Source: Anisus vortex | Lineage: Eukaryota > Mollusca > Gastropoda > Planorbidae | Assembly (NCBI GenBank): GCA_949126835.1 | Contig: OX421497.1 | Location: 31,771,742-31,835,741, forward strand | Reading direction: 5' to 3' | DNA length: 64,000 nucleotides | In this document: positions 36,487-49,900 of the stretch, one piece after another | How the letters are laid out: every line of letters begins with the position of its first letter | How positions within the stretch are numbered: position 1 is the first letter of the stretch | Position numbers and translations under genes: made by a program | The notes under the pieces: generated by a model | What the model was told of the DNA's origin: nothing | Seen by the model: only the letters and a program-made list of their open reading frames with translations | The model's database searches: none

Positions 36487-37864
36487 ATGGCAAACGCCAG
36501 TATGTTGCGGCGCCGGGGTCAGTCTAATCTGCTTCGTGTGGACCACAGCGATGTTTATTTTGAGAACGATCGACTTGACCAGGACCTAACGTTTGATATT
36601 AGTGAGTATGGAAGGTTGACAGCAAGCATTATGTTTACTGTAGCTGTCTACACTCTGGTCTGTCCTTTCTGCTCTTTCCTAGAGTTAGGCCTACACTTGA
36701 AAAGTTTAAAGGTCATGAAATGGAGGGAATAAAGAATGTTTTCAAAAATAACAAACACTATGAACTCTTCGTTTTTGACAATCTAACATAAGCTATTAAT
36801 TGGGCAAAAATATTTTTTTATATTAGCCTACTAGTCACTAAGCTAGGTCCTCTTATGTCAATTAGTAATATTTAATAGACCTATTGACATAACCTAGTTT
36901 AAATATATATCTTTATCTATTTTTCTTAACTATCTTCTGACGATTTACAGGTATCATATCTAGAGAAAAGTATCGACAACAACTTAATCGGCAAGCCGAA
37001 ATTTTAGAACTAAAGAAATTTATGTTGCAACAAAGATCATCAAGCTCCACAAATCTATTGAAAGGAATGGAGAGAAAAGCCCCATCCCAGCAGTTGACTA
37101 CATCGTTGAATGCGCCATTGCAAGCAACATCTGCGCCAGTGAAAAGGCCGGAATCCGTTTTTTCGGATTCCGAATCGTCTACGACTTCCACCGATCTCGA
37201 GATTAAGACCAAGTCTAAAGGGTCAAAATCTTTATCTGTGAGAATGCCAAAGGATAACAGGCCTAGTCCATTTTTTGACGACTCTGATACCACCAGTAGC
37301 AGGCAAAGTGATGTTTTGGACACAGAGTCAGATATCGCATACATTGCGCCGTCAGTCAAACCCCGCCCGGCGGCTCCAAAATCTGCGCCTGTGAGCAGAA
37401 GGTCAAGGATCAACGCTATGTTGAAGAGTCTTAGACTGGATGCGATCCCCCCGCATTGGTACACCACTGTGGTACCAGCTAAAGACGTGCATGTCAACTA
37501 TTACATCAGCGACACTTCCACGGCTCGCGAAAGCTCCAGAAGGCCTCACACTACCAAAGGATCTTCTCGCAGGCAGTCCAGCTCTAGAGGCACCACAAGA
37601 TCTGCGAAGAGCAAACAGCCGATACCGCCACAAACACCAGAGGTGAGCACAGCGTTTTGTCTACCAACCATGAAGACTAGACGCCAGCTACAGGAGATCG
37701 CTAACCAGGACAGTTTGTTAGGAAACAGTTCTACTTTTGGGCTGCAACATTTCATAGAAAAAAATAAAACGGAGAGATTTACCATTGACAAAAAAGTGAA
37801 AGAATTCTTAGAAGATCTGAAAAAAAGGCAGAACAAAAAAGTTTTCAGCTATGATTTAAGCTAA
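36487..37864 (+). CDS. Unrecognised Ser-rich protein, two coding exons
   Basis: Coding exons are 36487-36601 and 36951-37864, about 342 codons. The ATG at 36487 has a good context (G at -3, G at +4). It lies in an exon whose acceptor is TTTCTGCAG ending at 36452; the frame is open back to that acceptor, so a longer N terminus cannot be excluded. The donor is A/GTGAGTATG at 36602 and the acceptor TTTACAG ends at 36950; phase 1 is kept across the 349-bp intron. The protein starts MANASMLRRRG, then has a charged helical stretch (SREKYRQQLNRQAEILEL) that could be a short coiled coil. A long Ser/Thr/Pro-rich middle follows, with acidic patches (FSDSESSTTST, DTESD). Then comes a compact segment (LRLDAIPPHWYTTVVPAKDV) that looks the most conserved-like, a second Ser/Arg-rich linker, and a basic C-terminal helix (KKVKEFLEDLKKRQNKK). 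There is no signal peptide or membrane segment. I do not recognise the family, so no function is assigned. Codon use and clean splice sites argue it is real. Confidence 0.75.
36602..36950 (+). other. Intron of the Ser-rich protein gene
   Basis: GTGAGTATGG at the 5' end and TGACGATTTACAG at the 3' end, 349 bp, AT-rich. Joining the flanking exons restores an AGT (Ser) codon and a continuous frame. Confidence 0.75.
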
Positions 37865-38067
37865 GTGTTAGCTTATAAACAATACATATACTCATCAATG
37901 ACCAGTTATATGACTTGATGTAGGCCTAATTGTGACTATGCCACCAGCAAATGCTCAAATCCATTAACTACTCGCTTTGACAACCTTTCGCCTCTCCCAC
38001 CCCACTTTGCACTATTTGCCCCCTCAACTTGCCCACCAAGCACTTTTTGCCCCTCTTACTATTTTGT

Positions 38068-38222
38068 GATGACCTGTGGTTAGTTCATCGGACTGTTAGC
38101 TAATCGGACCGGACTCTAGCCTTTCCGTCGACCAATCCCCGCCGCCCTGCTGGAGTTTAGGGCCTAGGGGACGTAATACTATTGTATCTGGAAGGAACGT
38201 CTGTAAACATATAAGTCATAAG
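38068..38222 (+). mobile_element. tRNA-derived SINE, family A, with LINE-like tail
   Basis: The head GACCTGTGGTTAGTTCATCG then GACTGTTAGC is a tRNA-like A-box region. The B-box region is degenerate. The body CTGCTGGAGTTTAGGG matches the SINE at 27467. The tail GGGGACGTAATACTATTG, then CTGGAAGGAACGTCTGTAAA and CATATAAG, matches the 3' tail of the LINE at 8200-8258. Confidence 0.75.
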
Positions 38223-38374
38223 TCAATCCAGCCTACGCCACTGTTATTCCTTGTTTGTTACTTGCTGTTGTCCATATTGCAATGAAATACCCGGTGATGT
38301 TTTCAAGAACTAAATTAGCCTCACAATTTATTCAAATTTGTCACTTAAAATGAGTGAAAACTCTGTGAGCCATT

Positions 38375-38380
38375 AATAAA
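38375..38380 (+). promoter_or_regulatory. Candidate polyadenylation signal AATAAA
   Basis: AATAAA about 510 bp downstream of the stop of the Ser-rich protein gene. A SINE sits between them, so the real 3' end could be earlier. Confidence 0.3.
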
Positions 38381-40718
38381 ATATTGTTATAATTCTAAAT
38401 ATGTCTGATTATATTTATTCTTTTAGAATTATAGACGTTCATTGTTGTATGTTGTAAGTTATAGATCTAGTTCCAAGCAAAAATGATTTCTATTAAAATA
38501 CTGTGTATATAAAGTAGATAAAGGCAATATTGTAAATAAGCTTGGATCATTGTTCTTGAATGTCAATAATTTCTACTAATTAGCATTTTTTTTCTCCTTT
38601 TTTTTAAAACTACAATGATACAAGCAAGAAGCCGTTGCTCCATACAAACCCTTAAATTGTTTTTGCTTACATTATTATAGACTTCACATCCTCCATCTTC
38701 TGGAAATGTTGTAATTTTTTATCACTTGTATTTTAGGTATGGTTGGCTTGCAGAAAAATAGTTTTAAGGTGGTAAAAAAAAGTTATAGAATTTTTATAAT
38801 GGTATTCCCGTATATTTCAAGACATCAAGGAGCCATGTTCTCTAACAATTATGCTCATAAGAAAAACTGATTGCTAGGCCTAGTCCCTATACATGATTAT
38901 TAAAAGGTAAGACCAAAAACATAAATCTTCCGCCATAAAGGACAAACATCTTTGTTTGAACTAGACTATAGCCTATATGATAAGAAAATCATATTACACT
39001 CATATTACACTAAATGAAATCAGAGACAAAGATCCACACAAAATGAATGTTTATAAAGAGCACTTTATTATCAGCAAATGACACGTGACATTACGGACAC
39101 GTGACAGAAATATAAATAGACAAATATAAATATATAAATATATGAATATTATTCAAAAATAAAAATGATCTTCTTTTCCTATACAGATCGCTTCACGGAG
39201 ACACAATTCTTACTTTCTTGGTCTCCATCATTCACATCTTCTTGACTAATCTAAAAGGTTTTTACACATGAGGCTGATTAAATCTACTCTACTTTAGAGG
39301 CTTGTGAAAATTAGTGGGCTAATGCTGGGCCAAATTTGATGTGCTGTTATGAAATATATTTTTTTTATTTTTTATTTACAAAAAAATGCCAGTGCACAAT
39401 ATTTTTGGTTAAGGGAATTAAGTAAATAAAATTTACTGTCAATATAAAATGACTTGCAATGCAACTTGGTGTTAATTAGTTTCAATGTTCTATCTAGCTA
39501 TGAATTTGGAAGGAACGTAAAATAAAAAGTTGATTGGCGTTGTACAAATAATAGAAAAAAAAAGTATTTTTTTCTGACCTATAGGAATATAACATTGTAA
39601 GAGGGAATATTGTTAGATATGCCGTTTCTATTATTAGGCCAAGGGCATTTGCAGATGGGAACCGGGGAGCAGCATTGATAATTTGAATATAGCCAGGATG
39701 TTTCTTATATAGAAGAGAACCCTCCTTTTTTACTAATTTGGAACATATTATGTATGTGTACGCCAATGAAGTCTATATTTGTATATTTTAACTACATGTC
39801 TTATCATTTTATTAGATTTTGAAATAAATTTACTAACATACTTTTGAAGAAAAAGTTACCCATGTAATAAAAGAAAAACTTGAGAAAATAATTAAATAAC
39901 AAAATAACTCTGCATGTCTTTTTGAAAGAAAAACTGGTCAATTAGGCCCTATAGAATCTGTTAAAATATGAAACATCACAACATAAATCACAATAAATAT
40001 CACCAGAATGATACGTCATTGTATGTGAATATTTTTTCATCAAATGAAAAGTCACGCAACAAATATTACATATATATTATATATATATATATAAGTTGTT
40101 GATTGTCTATAGTAGAAATATTTTTATAATACAAAGAGCTGGGAGCATATATCACAGGATTATGAAGCACAAATTTGTGATAATTGTGATGACAATCATA
40201 AATACATTTTAAATACAGAAAAACAGAATAATTTCAAAATATAATGAAAAGTAGGAAAATACTTTGAAGAAAAAGGTTCATATTAAAATAATATTTAATT
40301 TCTCCTCAACAAATGAAAGTTTTCATTCAACAACAATACAATGATTCAATGTACATTATTTATAGCTGTACAGAAGTTTCCTGTCTAATAATTGCCATGC
40401 TTGATGATTTTTTTAATACTATCATTTATATAACAAAAAAGTTCATAGGCCTATACTATCATGGATGAGTCTTAGTCTATAGCCTATAATTAGACCATTG
40501 GGACAAGCGACACGCATATTATCTTCATCTATACCTTAGGCCTACTTATGTCTCAGCCCGTCTTATGGTATCACCTAGATACTAAGATGTTGTCCTCTTA
40601 TCTCTTTCTTGGTCTCCCTATTTCTCTCCTTTCCCCCTTCTTTTCTCAATGCCTTGTGCACTGCAGCATGGTCTTTGCAAGTTCTAATATTCTAGTAACA
40701 TTCCAGTTTGCAATTTGG

Positions 40719-40935
40719 GGCACCTCGGCCAAGTGGCAGCGCATATGACTGGGGTTTTTTCTTTGGACTCGAGGGTGTCCCTGAGTCTGCCCAGCCCGGT
40801 CGGGTACCCAACATTAGTTGCGATAAAGTAAAGGCGGCTGGGTATTGTGCTGGCCACACATCCCCTAGTATGCAGTAGCCACAGAAACTGGTGACCGTTG
40901 CGATCATTTTTGTCCGACGGGTACTTTACTCTACT
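40719..40935 (+). mobile_element. SINE family B
   Basis: GGGGCACCTCGGCCAAGTGG then CAGCGCATATGACT is the tRNA-like head, with the B-box part deleted. The body has GTGTCCCTGAGTCTGCCCAG, AAAGTAAAGGCGGCTGGG, then TGTGCTGGCCACACATCC, matching the copy at 5481. Confidence 0.75.
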
Positions 40936-43619
40936 AAATGGTAGTTGAAGCCTGACAAATTCTGTCTCATATTTTTTTGATGCTGTCCTCTGTATAAGAT
41001 GTTGAATGCCCAGAGCATGTATCCTTCATTCTAGTTCTGCTGTCGGTTCTCGGGGCTCACAGAAATATAAGATAATATTGTGAGATCTAGCCAGTGCTGG
41101 AGCCTGATTTTTACATATATTTAAATCCCATTAGTACATAATAAACTATGAACAAAAATAAAATATCAAGTCAACCACAACAAAACCATACAACTAGTCA
41201 GATAGTAAAGTACCAGCAGTGGTAAAGATATAATAAATTAAATACACATCTATAGTTAAATTATCATCTGGCCATTTACATAGATCAAAATTATGATTAT
41301 GTTTATTTTTAACAAAACTATAAGCTGTTTGGTAATTACTATAAAATATTTTTGTCTTGATATTTTTTACTTTATTTATTTTACAAAGATAAATTTTTTT
41401 ATGGATTTTTTTTTTACATTTATTAGAAATCTTATTGAAATTGTTGGTTAATTTTGAATAATGGTATTTTGACATTAAATGTATTTTAATCTTGGTGCCT
41501 ATAAAATATTTACTGCTATTTATTTTGTTCTAAGGTTGTTCAATTGTTATCTGGTGAAAATATTCAACAAAATTCAACATAATTGGAATATTAAGAAGAA
41601 AGTTTAAGGAAATTTCTGGAAAAGATTATTAAAAATACCAAATAAATAGCTTGCATTTTGCTTTTTCTTAAATGGTTTTCCTCTAAAATAATAGCATTTA
41701 TGGTTCAACACCTTTATTTGCAGCTTTATTTTAATTTTATGCAAAGCCTTTAGTCAGTTTAAATTATATATTTACCATCAGTGGGACTAATATTAAATGC
41801 TGAGCATTCAACATTATTTACATTATCAATGTATATTACTTGAAGGATATTTTTACTAATAATAAATCAATCTTTTTTCATGAGACATTTACACTGCCAA
41901 TATTATAAACAAATGTCAACATTGTTAATGATTTACTATAAAAACAACAACGACAACAATAACAACATAAACATCACAATATTTTGGCTTGGCAAGTGTT
42001 TGTACAAAGGAAAACAAAAATTAGAATTCCTTGTTTTTTTCTAAATGTATAGTGACTTCTCTCCCTTGTCTATGCAGGTCTTTTTGTTTAAAGAAAATAT
42101 CATCTCAAAATTACAAGTAGAAATGATTTAAAATTCTCAGAGTTATCTTTTCTCAACCAGACTTATTTAACTAGATATTATACAATAACAAATTTTAACA
42201 AAATAAATTGTAATACTTGAACAATATTACATTTATAAAAAGTAATATATTATCAGCTTACCTAGGTCTGCAATAAAATAAATAAAATTATGTTACAGAG
42301 AAATTAGACAAAGTGTATTAAATTGGTTTAGCCCACTGCAATAAGAAGATATTTGTATGATTTAATTCATGTCATTTAATTGGTCTAAATTACTTTGTCA
42401 AAGATATTAATGCAAACTAATAATCAATATAGAGATACAGAAAATATTAAAATATATTCATTTGATGGTGAACACTCGAATAACTTTCTCTTTTTGTTTA
42501 TGCCCAGAATGCCTTTTTAAATACTGAATGAAATGAATATGATTTGAGATAAAATACTTTACGTGAGAGCTAAAAATCTTTATGATATTGTTAAATGCTT
42601 TATACTTGAAACTTAGTCATTAGCATAAATAATTCAAACAGCATTTCCTAAACTAAATACATTTTTTTTTATAAAAGTAAGCAGTTTTTGGAATGTAATA
42701 AAAAATATTATGCTTTAAATAAAAATAAAAACCAAATTATAGAACAGAGGAACTGAGGATTTTCATTTATAGTACTGGTATATAAAAATTTTTGACAGAA
42801 ATACTAAAAAAAATATATTTTATATTGAATTTGAACTGCCAGATACAAATGATTATCAAACAAAATGTTAACAATAAAGTTGCAAAAATAAAAAGGAATA
42901 TTAAGAGAAGATGTGTAAAGTATATGAATAAAAAATGTTTATAATGAAGTAAAACGAAATGACAAAGATGTACATTAATAATAAAATAATACTGTATTAA
43001 AGTAATTATAGCAGCTGAGAATGCTGGCCTCATAAAGTAAGTAATCATCATAAAGTGTTTCTATAGATTTGAGCCATGCTCAGGAGTTTTTTACTGTTAG
43101 GAAACAAGTCTCTTAAACTATACTGTCATATCATTCAGACATAATTCATCTCAGCTTTCAATCTCTGGAAGCTTAGCCTAGCTTCTCTCCCTTGCTACCA
43201 AATCCTCTATAATATTGGAAAGTCTGCAAAGCCTAAAACCATTTTTTCAAAATCAATTTCCTTTGTAACAATGTCAAAATAAAATGATTTGGCTTAAAAT
43301 TTCAATTCCATATGTTATTAATTTTAGGGTAAATGTTTTAAAAGCAGACTATTTGGAGAGTATTAAAAATATTTAGAAACTTATTTTCACTAGCCATCTC
43401 ATAGGTAATCCTCATGAGGCCAAAAAAATAAATACCTTAGGCAGTGAACATTGAAAAGTTATCAAAACCTTTCCAGTTCCAGTTTGCCATGAACAACTGT
43501 ACATGCTTGTTAGGGCAGTAAAGGTCATGGGTCAAAAAGCATTTGTCATCTAGGATGTATCCTGAGCACAAGAAGGATTTTAATTTCTTTTTTTTTTCTT
43601 AAAGTTACTTTTTTGGTCT

Positions 43620-43927
43620 CTATTTGCGAAGAATGTGCCACATTGCCACAGATTTTCTTTGGTTGGTCAACATGTCCTTCCAGTGGCCTTGTTCCTCCCC
43701 GGGCTTATCGGTGCCCCCTAGCAGGCATCTGCCAAGCAGCTCGCCGTGCCCGATGAGGTCATGGTCAAGGACGCTGACCTCCAGGCTAACCTTAGGTAAG
43801 ACTTCTGCTGGGACGTTGAATGCTAGAGCTTCGTTCCACACTGGGTTCACAGAGCCTCGTCTGACTGAAGTTTTTTTTCTCTTGATTTTTTTACCATCAA
43901 CAATCAGGGAAACTCGAACAAAAGGAT
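43620..43927 (-). CDS. C2 gene exon 6 (end of C2B, stop)
   Basis: Acceptor TTTATTCCTTTAG precedes ATCCTTTTGTTCG. The first two bases complete the GAT codon begun in exon 5. It encodes DPFVRVSLIVDGKK.. through HWKDML and WHILRK, with TAG at 43622-43620. Confidence 0.9.
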
Positions 43928-46900
43928 CTAAAGGAATAAACAATTTATTACATTATTGGATGTGATTTAAAAAAATTATTATAATGAAAAAATAAATAAT
44001 AAATGCGCCAAAACTGTTTCATATAAAAGTTTTTAAAAAAAGATATGCATGAATACAATTTTAATTTGGTCAGAAAAAGCAAAAAAAAACATGTGTACAG
44101 TTTTAAAATATCTACTTTGCCCTATTGTTATAATTTAAAAATATAATATTATGTAAACAAAGCTCATTTGTAACATATAAGAAAATTTTTTCTCATCTAA
44201 TGGGGTCTCAGAAGTACAATAAAGACGAAGAATAATAATTTTTAAATAATACAGTTTTACTTATTTGAAAGCTCATGGAAATATTAGCCAATATTTAATT
44301 TTTAATTATTGTGTCTTTGAGTCTCTAAAAATATTTATAAATATATTTTCAGATACCTTTTTAAAAGTAATATGAAAAAATAATCTCTTTATTTTCAAGT
44401 AAGATGTGTATAAAGTATAAAGAGAGATAAATATAAATGTACCAGCTGATGGGGCAGCAGTAGACAATTTCAGCTCTTTGGCTTTCATTATAACAACAGT
44501 TAGTCTCTCTGCAGTTGGGAGGTAACTCAAAGAAATTAATATTTCTCCGCTCTCCCCTGCCACCTATAGAAAAATGAGATTAGATAAAATAAGTAAAACT
44601 TTTTAAAAAAGCTAATTTATTGATTAAATTTAATAATTTTGCAATAAATAAAAGCATATACTACTAAATTAATAATCAACAAAAGACATACTAAATTAAT
44701 AATTAATAGAAGATTCATTCAACTGAATAAATTATTTCAAATATGCAACTAAATTAATAATTTATAAAAGATACAACTAGATCTATAGATAATTAATAGA
44801 AGATGCAAAAATTTAACAACGGATAGCAAATGCAAAAATTTGAAAATGAATAGCAGATGCAGTTAAATAAGTAGTATGTGCAACTAAATTTTATAAAATG
44901 TCTTTACAGCCTTAAAAATCAGTTTATGACATCAATTTAACTTTAATAATCTTCCTAAGAGAAATAGTTTGTTCAACAAACAATTAAAGATCAAGTGAAG
45001 AGCTTTTTATCAATATTTAGTTAACATTAGATTTTGATAGTAAATAATGTATTCAGTATCTGAATGTTAATAAAAATCATTTAAACAGAATATCAAAGAT
45101 TAATTTTAAGTAATTAGTTCAATATTTAGCAGGATCAACAAGGCCAGGCTTGCTTTCAATGCCCTGCGCCCCATGTGGAGCTCAAGTGCGCTGTCCTTAA
45201 AGAACAAAGTAAGACTATTTAACACAAATGTTAAGGCAGTCCTCCTATATGGGTCAGAGACCTGGAGAGTTACTAAGGCAAATACAAGCAGACTCCAGAC
45301 TTTTGTTAACAGATGCCTGAGGCGCATGCTGAAAATTCGATGGCCGGAAACCATTTCATGCGTCAACCTATGGGAAAAGACCGGACAAAAACCCATCGAC
45401 AACAGCATCAAAAGCCGTAGATGGAAGTGGATTGGTTACACTTTAAGAAGAACAGAAGACAATGTAGCAAGACAAGCGCTTGACTGGAATCCCCAGGGCA
45501 AAAGGAAAGTAGGCAGACCCAGGCAAACTTGGAGGAGATCTGTCGTAGGTGAGGCAAAGGCTGTTGGCCTCACATGGACACAAATAAAGGGAGCCTCCCA
45601 AGACCGAGACCGATGGAAAAGAGTAGTTGCGGCCCTATGCTCCTATGGGGATATACAGGATTAAGTCAAGTAAGTCAAGTCAAGTTCAATATTTGCACGT
45701 AAATGTGTGTGTTTTTTGGAGGACAAATCCAAATCTCGTATCCATTTGAGATGATTTTATTTCCGGCAACATAGGAAATTGACGTAAGAGAAAGAATTTA
45801 GACTAGGAAAAATTAATATTGTCACGTGATTTGAATCTGTTGCCACATGTTTTGAATCTTTTCCCGGTTCTTATTTTTAACAAAATGGTTAAATATAGAT
45901 TTTTAGCGTCGAGTTTTGTTTATTTGTTTTCTTTCTCAAACGTCACTGCCATATGAGGCTATTTCAAAACTCGTTCCTTTGTGAAAAACCTCTTCAGTTG
46001 GTCTTTAAAGTCCCTTATTAATAGCCAATGAACCAACATTTTTTTCTTTTCCTTCAACCCTTTTAATCTTCATTAATTCTACTTGAAGATCTTGTTCGAT
46101 GGGATGGTCTCATTAAACACCATCCTCAGTCAGTAACTTAAGTCCTCCATTCTTTTAACTGTTTCATTTAAATAAGTTGTGTCTACAATTTAAGTCTGAA
46201 GGTTTGTTAAATATTTAAATTTTCATACTTTTGCCTTGCCATCACGAGAGACAAAAAAGCTAAAAAATAAAATCAACTAAAGCTATTATCTTAGGATGAA
46301 CTATATAATGTTAAAAAACAAACTACAGCTATTCTGTTAGGGTGAACTATATAATGTTTTATAATAAATTAAAGTTATTATTTTAGGATTAACTATAGAA
46401 TGTTAAATAATAAACTAAAGCTATTATTTTAGGAAGAACTATAGAATGTTAAATAATAAACTAAAGCTATTATTTTAGGAAGAACTATAGAATGTTAAAT
46501 AATAAACTACAGCTATTATGTTAGGGTGAACTATATAATGTTTTATAATAGACTAAAGCTATTATTTTAGGATGAACTATAGAATGTTAAATAATAAACT
46601 AAAGTTATTATTTTAGGATGAACTATAGAATGTTAAATAATAAACTACAGCTATTATGTTAGGGTGAACTATAGAATGTTAAATAATAAACTAAAGCTAT
46701 TATTTTAGGATGAACTATAGAATGTTAAATAATAAACTAAAGTTATTATTTTAGGATGAACTATAGAATGTTAAATAATAAACTAAAGTTATTATTTTAG
46801 GATGAACTATAGAATGTTAAATAACAAACTACAGCTATTATGTTAAAGTTAAATATAGAATGTTCAATGAAACCAACTTTATGCTGCTTCTGAACATCAC

Positions 46901-49900
46901 ACCACATCTCCACACTGTTGCTAACGTCAACATTGGCCATGCTGATTTCCACTTCACCTAACGAGGTATGCCGGGAAAATTTATCATAGTCAAACAGATG
47001 AAATACTAATGTTTTATCCTGGGAGAAAAATGTAAAAAAAAAGATAGAAGTTAATGATAAAATATTTCAAATAAATGTGGAGTAAGGTTAAACCGAGTAA
47101 GGAATAACCGAGTAAGGAATAACCGAGTAAGGAATAACCGAGTAAGGAATAACTGAGTAAGGAATTACCAAGTAAGGAATAACCGAGTAAGGAATAACCG
47201 AGTAAGGAATAACCGAGTATGGAATAACAGAGCAAGGAATAACTGAGTAAGGAATAACCGAGTAAGGAATAACTGAGTAAGGAATAAATGAGTAAGGAAT
47301 AACCGAGTAAGGAATAACTGAGTAAGGAATAACTGAGTAAGAAATAACTGAGTAAGGAATAACGGAGTAAGGAATAACTGAGTAAGGAATAACTGAGTAA
47401 GGAATAACCAAGTAAGGAATAACCAAGTAAGGAATAACTGAGTAAGGAATAACTGAGTAAGGAATAACTGAGTAAGGAATAACCAAGTAAGGAATAACCA
47501 AGTAAGGAATAACTGAGTAAGGAATAACTGAGTAAGGAATAACCCGAGTAAGGAATAACTGAGTAAGGAATAACTGAGTAAGGAATAACTGAGTAAGGAA
47601 TAACCGAGTAAAGAATAACCGAGTAAGGAATAACTGAGTAAGGAATAACCGAGTAAGGAATAACCGAGTAAGGAATAACCGAGTAAGGAATAACCGAGTA
47701 AGGAATAACCGAGTAAGGAATAACTGAGTAAGGAATAACTGAGTAAGGAATAACTGAGTAAGGAATAACTGAGTAAGGAATAACTGAGTAAGGAATAACT
47801 GAGTAAGGAATAACTGAGTAATGAATAACCGAGTAAGGAATAACTGAGTAAGGAATAACTGAGTAAGGAATAACCGAGTAAGGAATAACTGAGTAAGGAA
47901 TAACTGAGTAAGGAATAACTGAGTAAGGAATAACTGAGTAAGGAATAACCGAGTAAGGAATAACCAAGTAAGGAATAACTGAGTAAGGAATAACTGAGTA
48001 AGGAAAAACTGAGTAAGGAATAACTGAGTAAGGAATAACCAAGTAAGAAATAACCAAGTAAGGAATAACAGAGTAAGGAATAACTGAGTAAGGAATAACT
48101 GAGTAAGGAATAACCAAGTAAGGAATAACCAAGTAAGGAATAACTGAGTAAGGAATAACTGAGTAAGGAATAACCCAAGTAAGGAATAACTGAGTAAGGA
48201 ATAACCAAGTAAGGAATAACTGAGTAAGGAATAACTGAGTAAGGAATAACCAAGTAAGGAATAACTGAGTAAGGAATAACCAAGTAAGGAATAACCAAGT
48301 AAGGAATAACTGAGTAAGGAATAACTGAGTAAGGAACAACTGAGTAAGGAGTAATTAAGTAAGGAATAACCAAGTAAGGAATAACTGAGTAAGGAATAAC
48401 TGAGTAAGGAATAACTGAGTAAGGAATAACTGAGTAAGGAATAACCGAGTAAGGAATAACTGAGTAAGGAATAACTGAGTAAGGAATAACCAAGTAAGGA
48501 ATAACCGAGTAAGGAATAACCAAGTAAGGAATAACCGAGTAAGGAATAACTGAGTAAGGAATAACTGAGTAAGGAATAACTGAGTAAGGAATAACTGAGT
48601 AAGGAATAACTGAGTAAGGAATAACCGAGTAAGGAATAACTGAGTAAGGAATAACCAAGTAAGGAATAACCGAGTAAGGAATAACCGAGTAAGGAATAAC
48701 TGAGTAAGGAATAACTGAGTAAGGAATAACCGAGTAAGGAATAACTGAGTAAGCTTAGCTAGATGAGTTTCATGGAATAATGAATAAGAGTATTTAGAGG
48801 TACGAACCAATTATAGCAAAGGCAACTCCGAGGTTTTGCTATCAAATTATGCAAAGCTAATTTTCTTGACAATATATCTACCCTTTACCATATTTCCAGC
48901 CCCACATTTCCCGTTATGTTCTTACTTACAACAATAGCAGTAGTGGCTGGACATAGTAGGCATATAGGGCATAATTTGTTTAAGTCTGATGAAGTTAGGA
49001 TTAGGTAATAAACTGTAAGACTTTTATTGAAATAAAATAAAATAATATGTTATCTTTTCTGTAGGCTAACTAGACTCTATGCATATTGAAAAAAAAACGA
49101 AAAAAAATTCGGCCAGGCGGAACGTGCGAGATGGTTTTGGTTTAGGCCCTACAAGTCAATAATGAAAATGTATAAGCTTGAGTTTTATTGTATTCATATA
49201 GATATATAACACCTTTCAAAAAGATGAATATAACATTAATTCGCACAGAATATTAGCATTACAACAGTTGACAACAGTTTTAGTTTACAAAATCGTATTC
49301 ACTATTTTTGTTTTCTTATATAAGCAAGAAAGAGTTAATTTTGGTTTGTGTATGTAATGTTCTTACCTTTAAATCATCAAAATCTAAAGGGAACTTGAAG
49401 TATTCATTAAAGTACGGATTAAGAGTCCGCCTTTTGACTGACGACTGCCTGACTCTTTCATCCACACAAGGGACGAGAGATATCCGGATATAAGGATCGT
49501 TGAACGTGCCAGTCACTGGATCCGCTGGAGGTAAATCTTGAGCTGTGTAGGACAAAACAACAACAATAAATCAAAGAATAGTTTACACACGAACTGTTAA
49601 ATATCTCCAGGAGTCGCTCACATCACTTAGGGCCTATTTAGTCTAAAAATCCTATAGATTGGCAGGGTAGAATGCATTAATTGATTAGCATTTTTCATTA
49701 ATTCACCTTCGATCAAGTGAACGACGAAGTCACATGTCCGAAAGTCGTATTTGAGCCGAGTGTGCAGACGACCTTGACCTCCGTCCAAAGAAGATTGCTG
49801 CAGAACGATGTCCTTCCTCGGATAGAGATCCGGACGGATGGCGCCTGTGCAGACGAAACAAGGGTATACATTTTAAAGCGCATTGTTTTATTTTCTTACT

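Larger units (their letters stand above)
38223..43619. other. AT-rich intergenic sequence between convergent genes
   Basis: No coding exon is recognised. The part nearest 43619 is presumably the 3' UTR of the C2-domain gene, but its end cannot be set. A TA tract lies at 40068-40093. A SINE lies at 40719-40935. Confidence 0.5.

Noticed and set aside
36913..37836. Minus-strand open frames (194 and 96 codons) opposite the Ser-rich gene
   Set aside because: Antisense shadows of the coding exon; they cross the splice acceptor and have no structure of their own.
47014..48810. Open frames of 137-497 codons with IPYSV, LFLTQ and YSLLS repeats
   Set aside because: They exist only because the 15-bp minisatellite is a multiple of three. 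All three minus frames are open, the content is pure repeat, and it lies in an intron.
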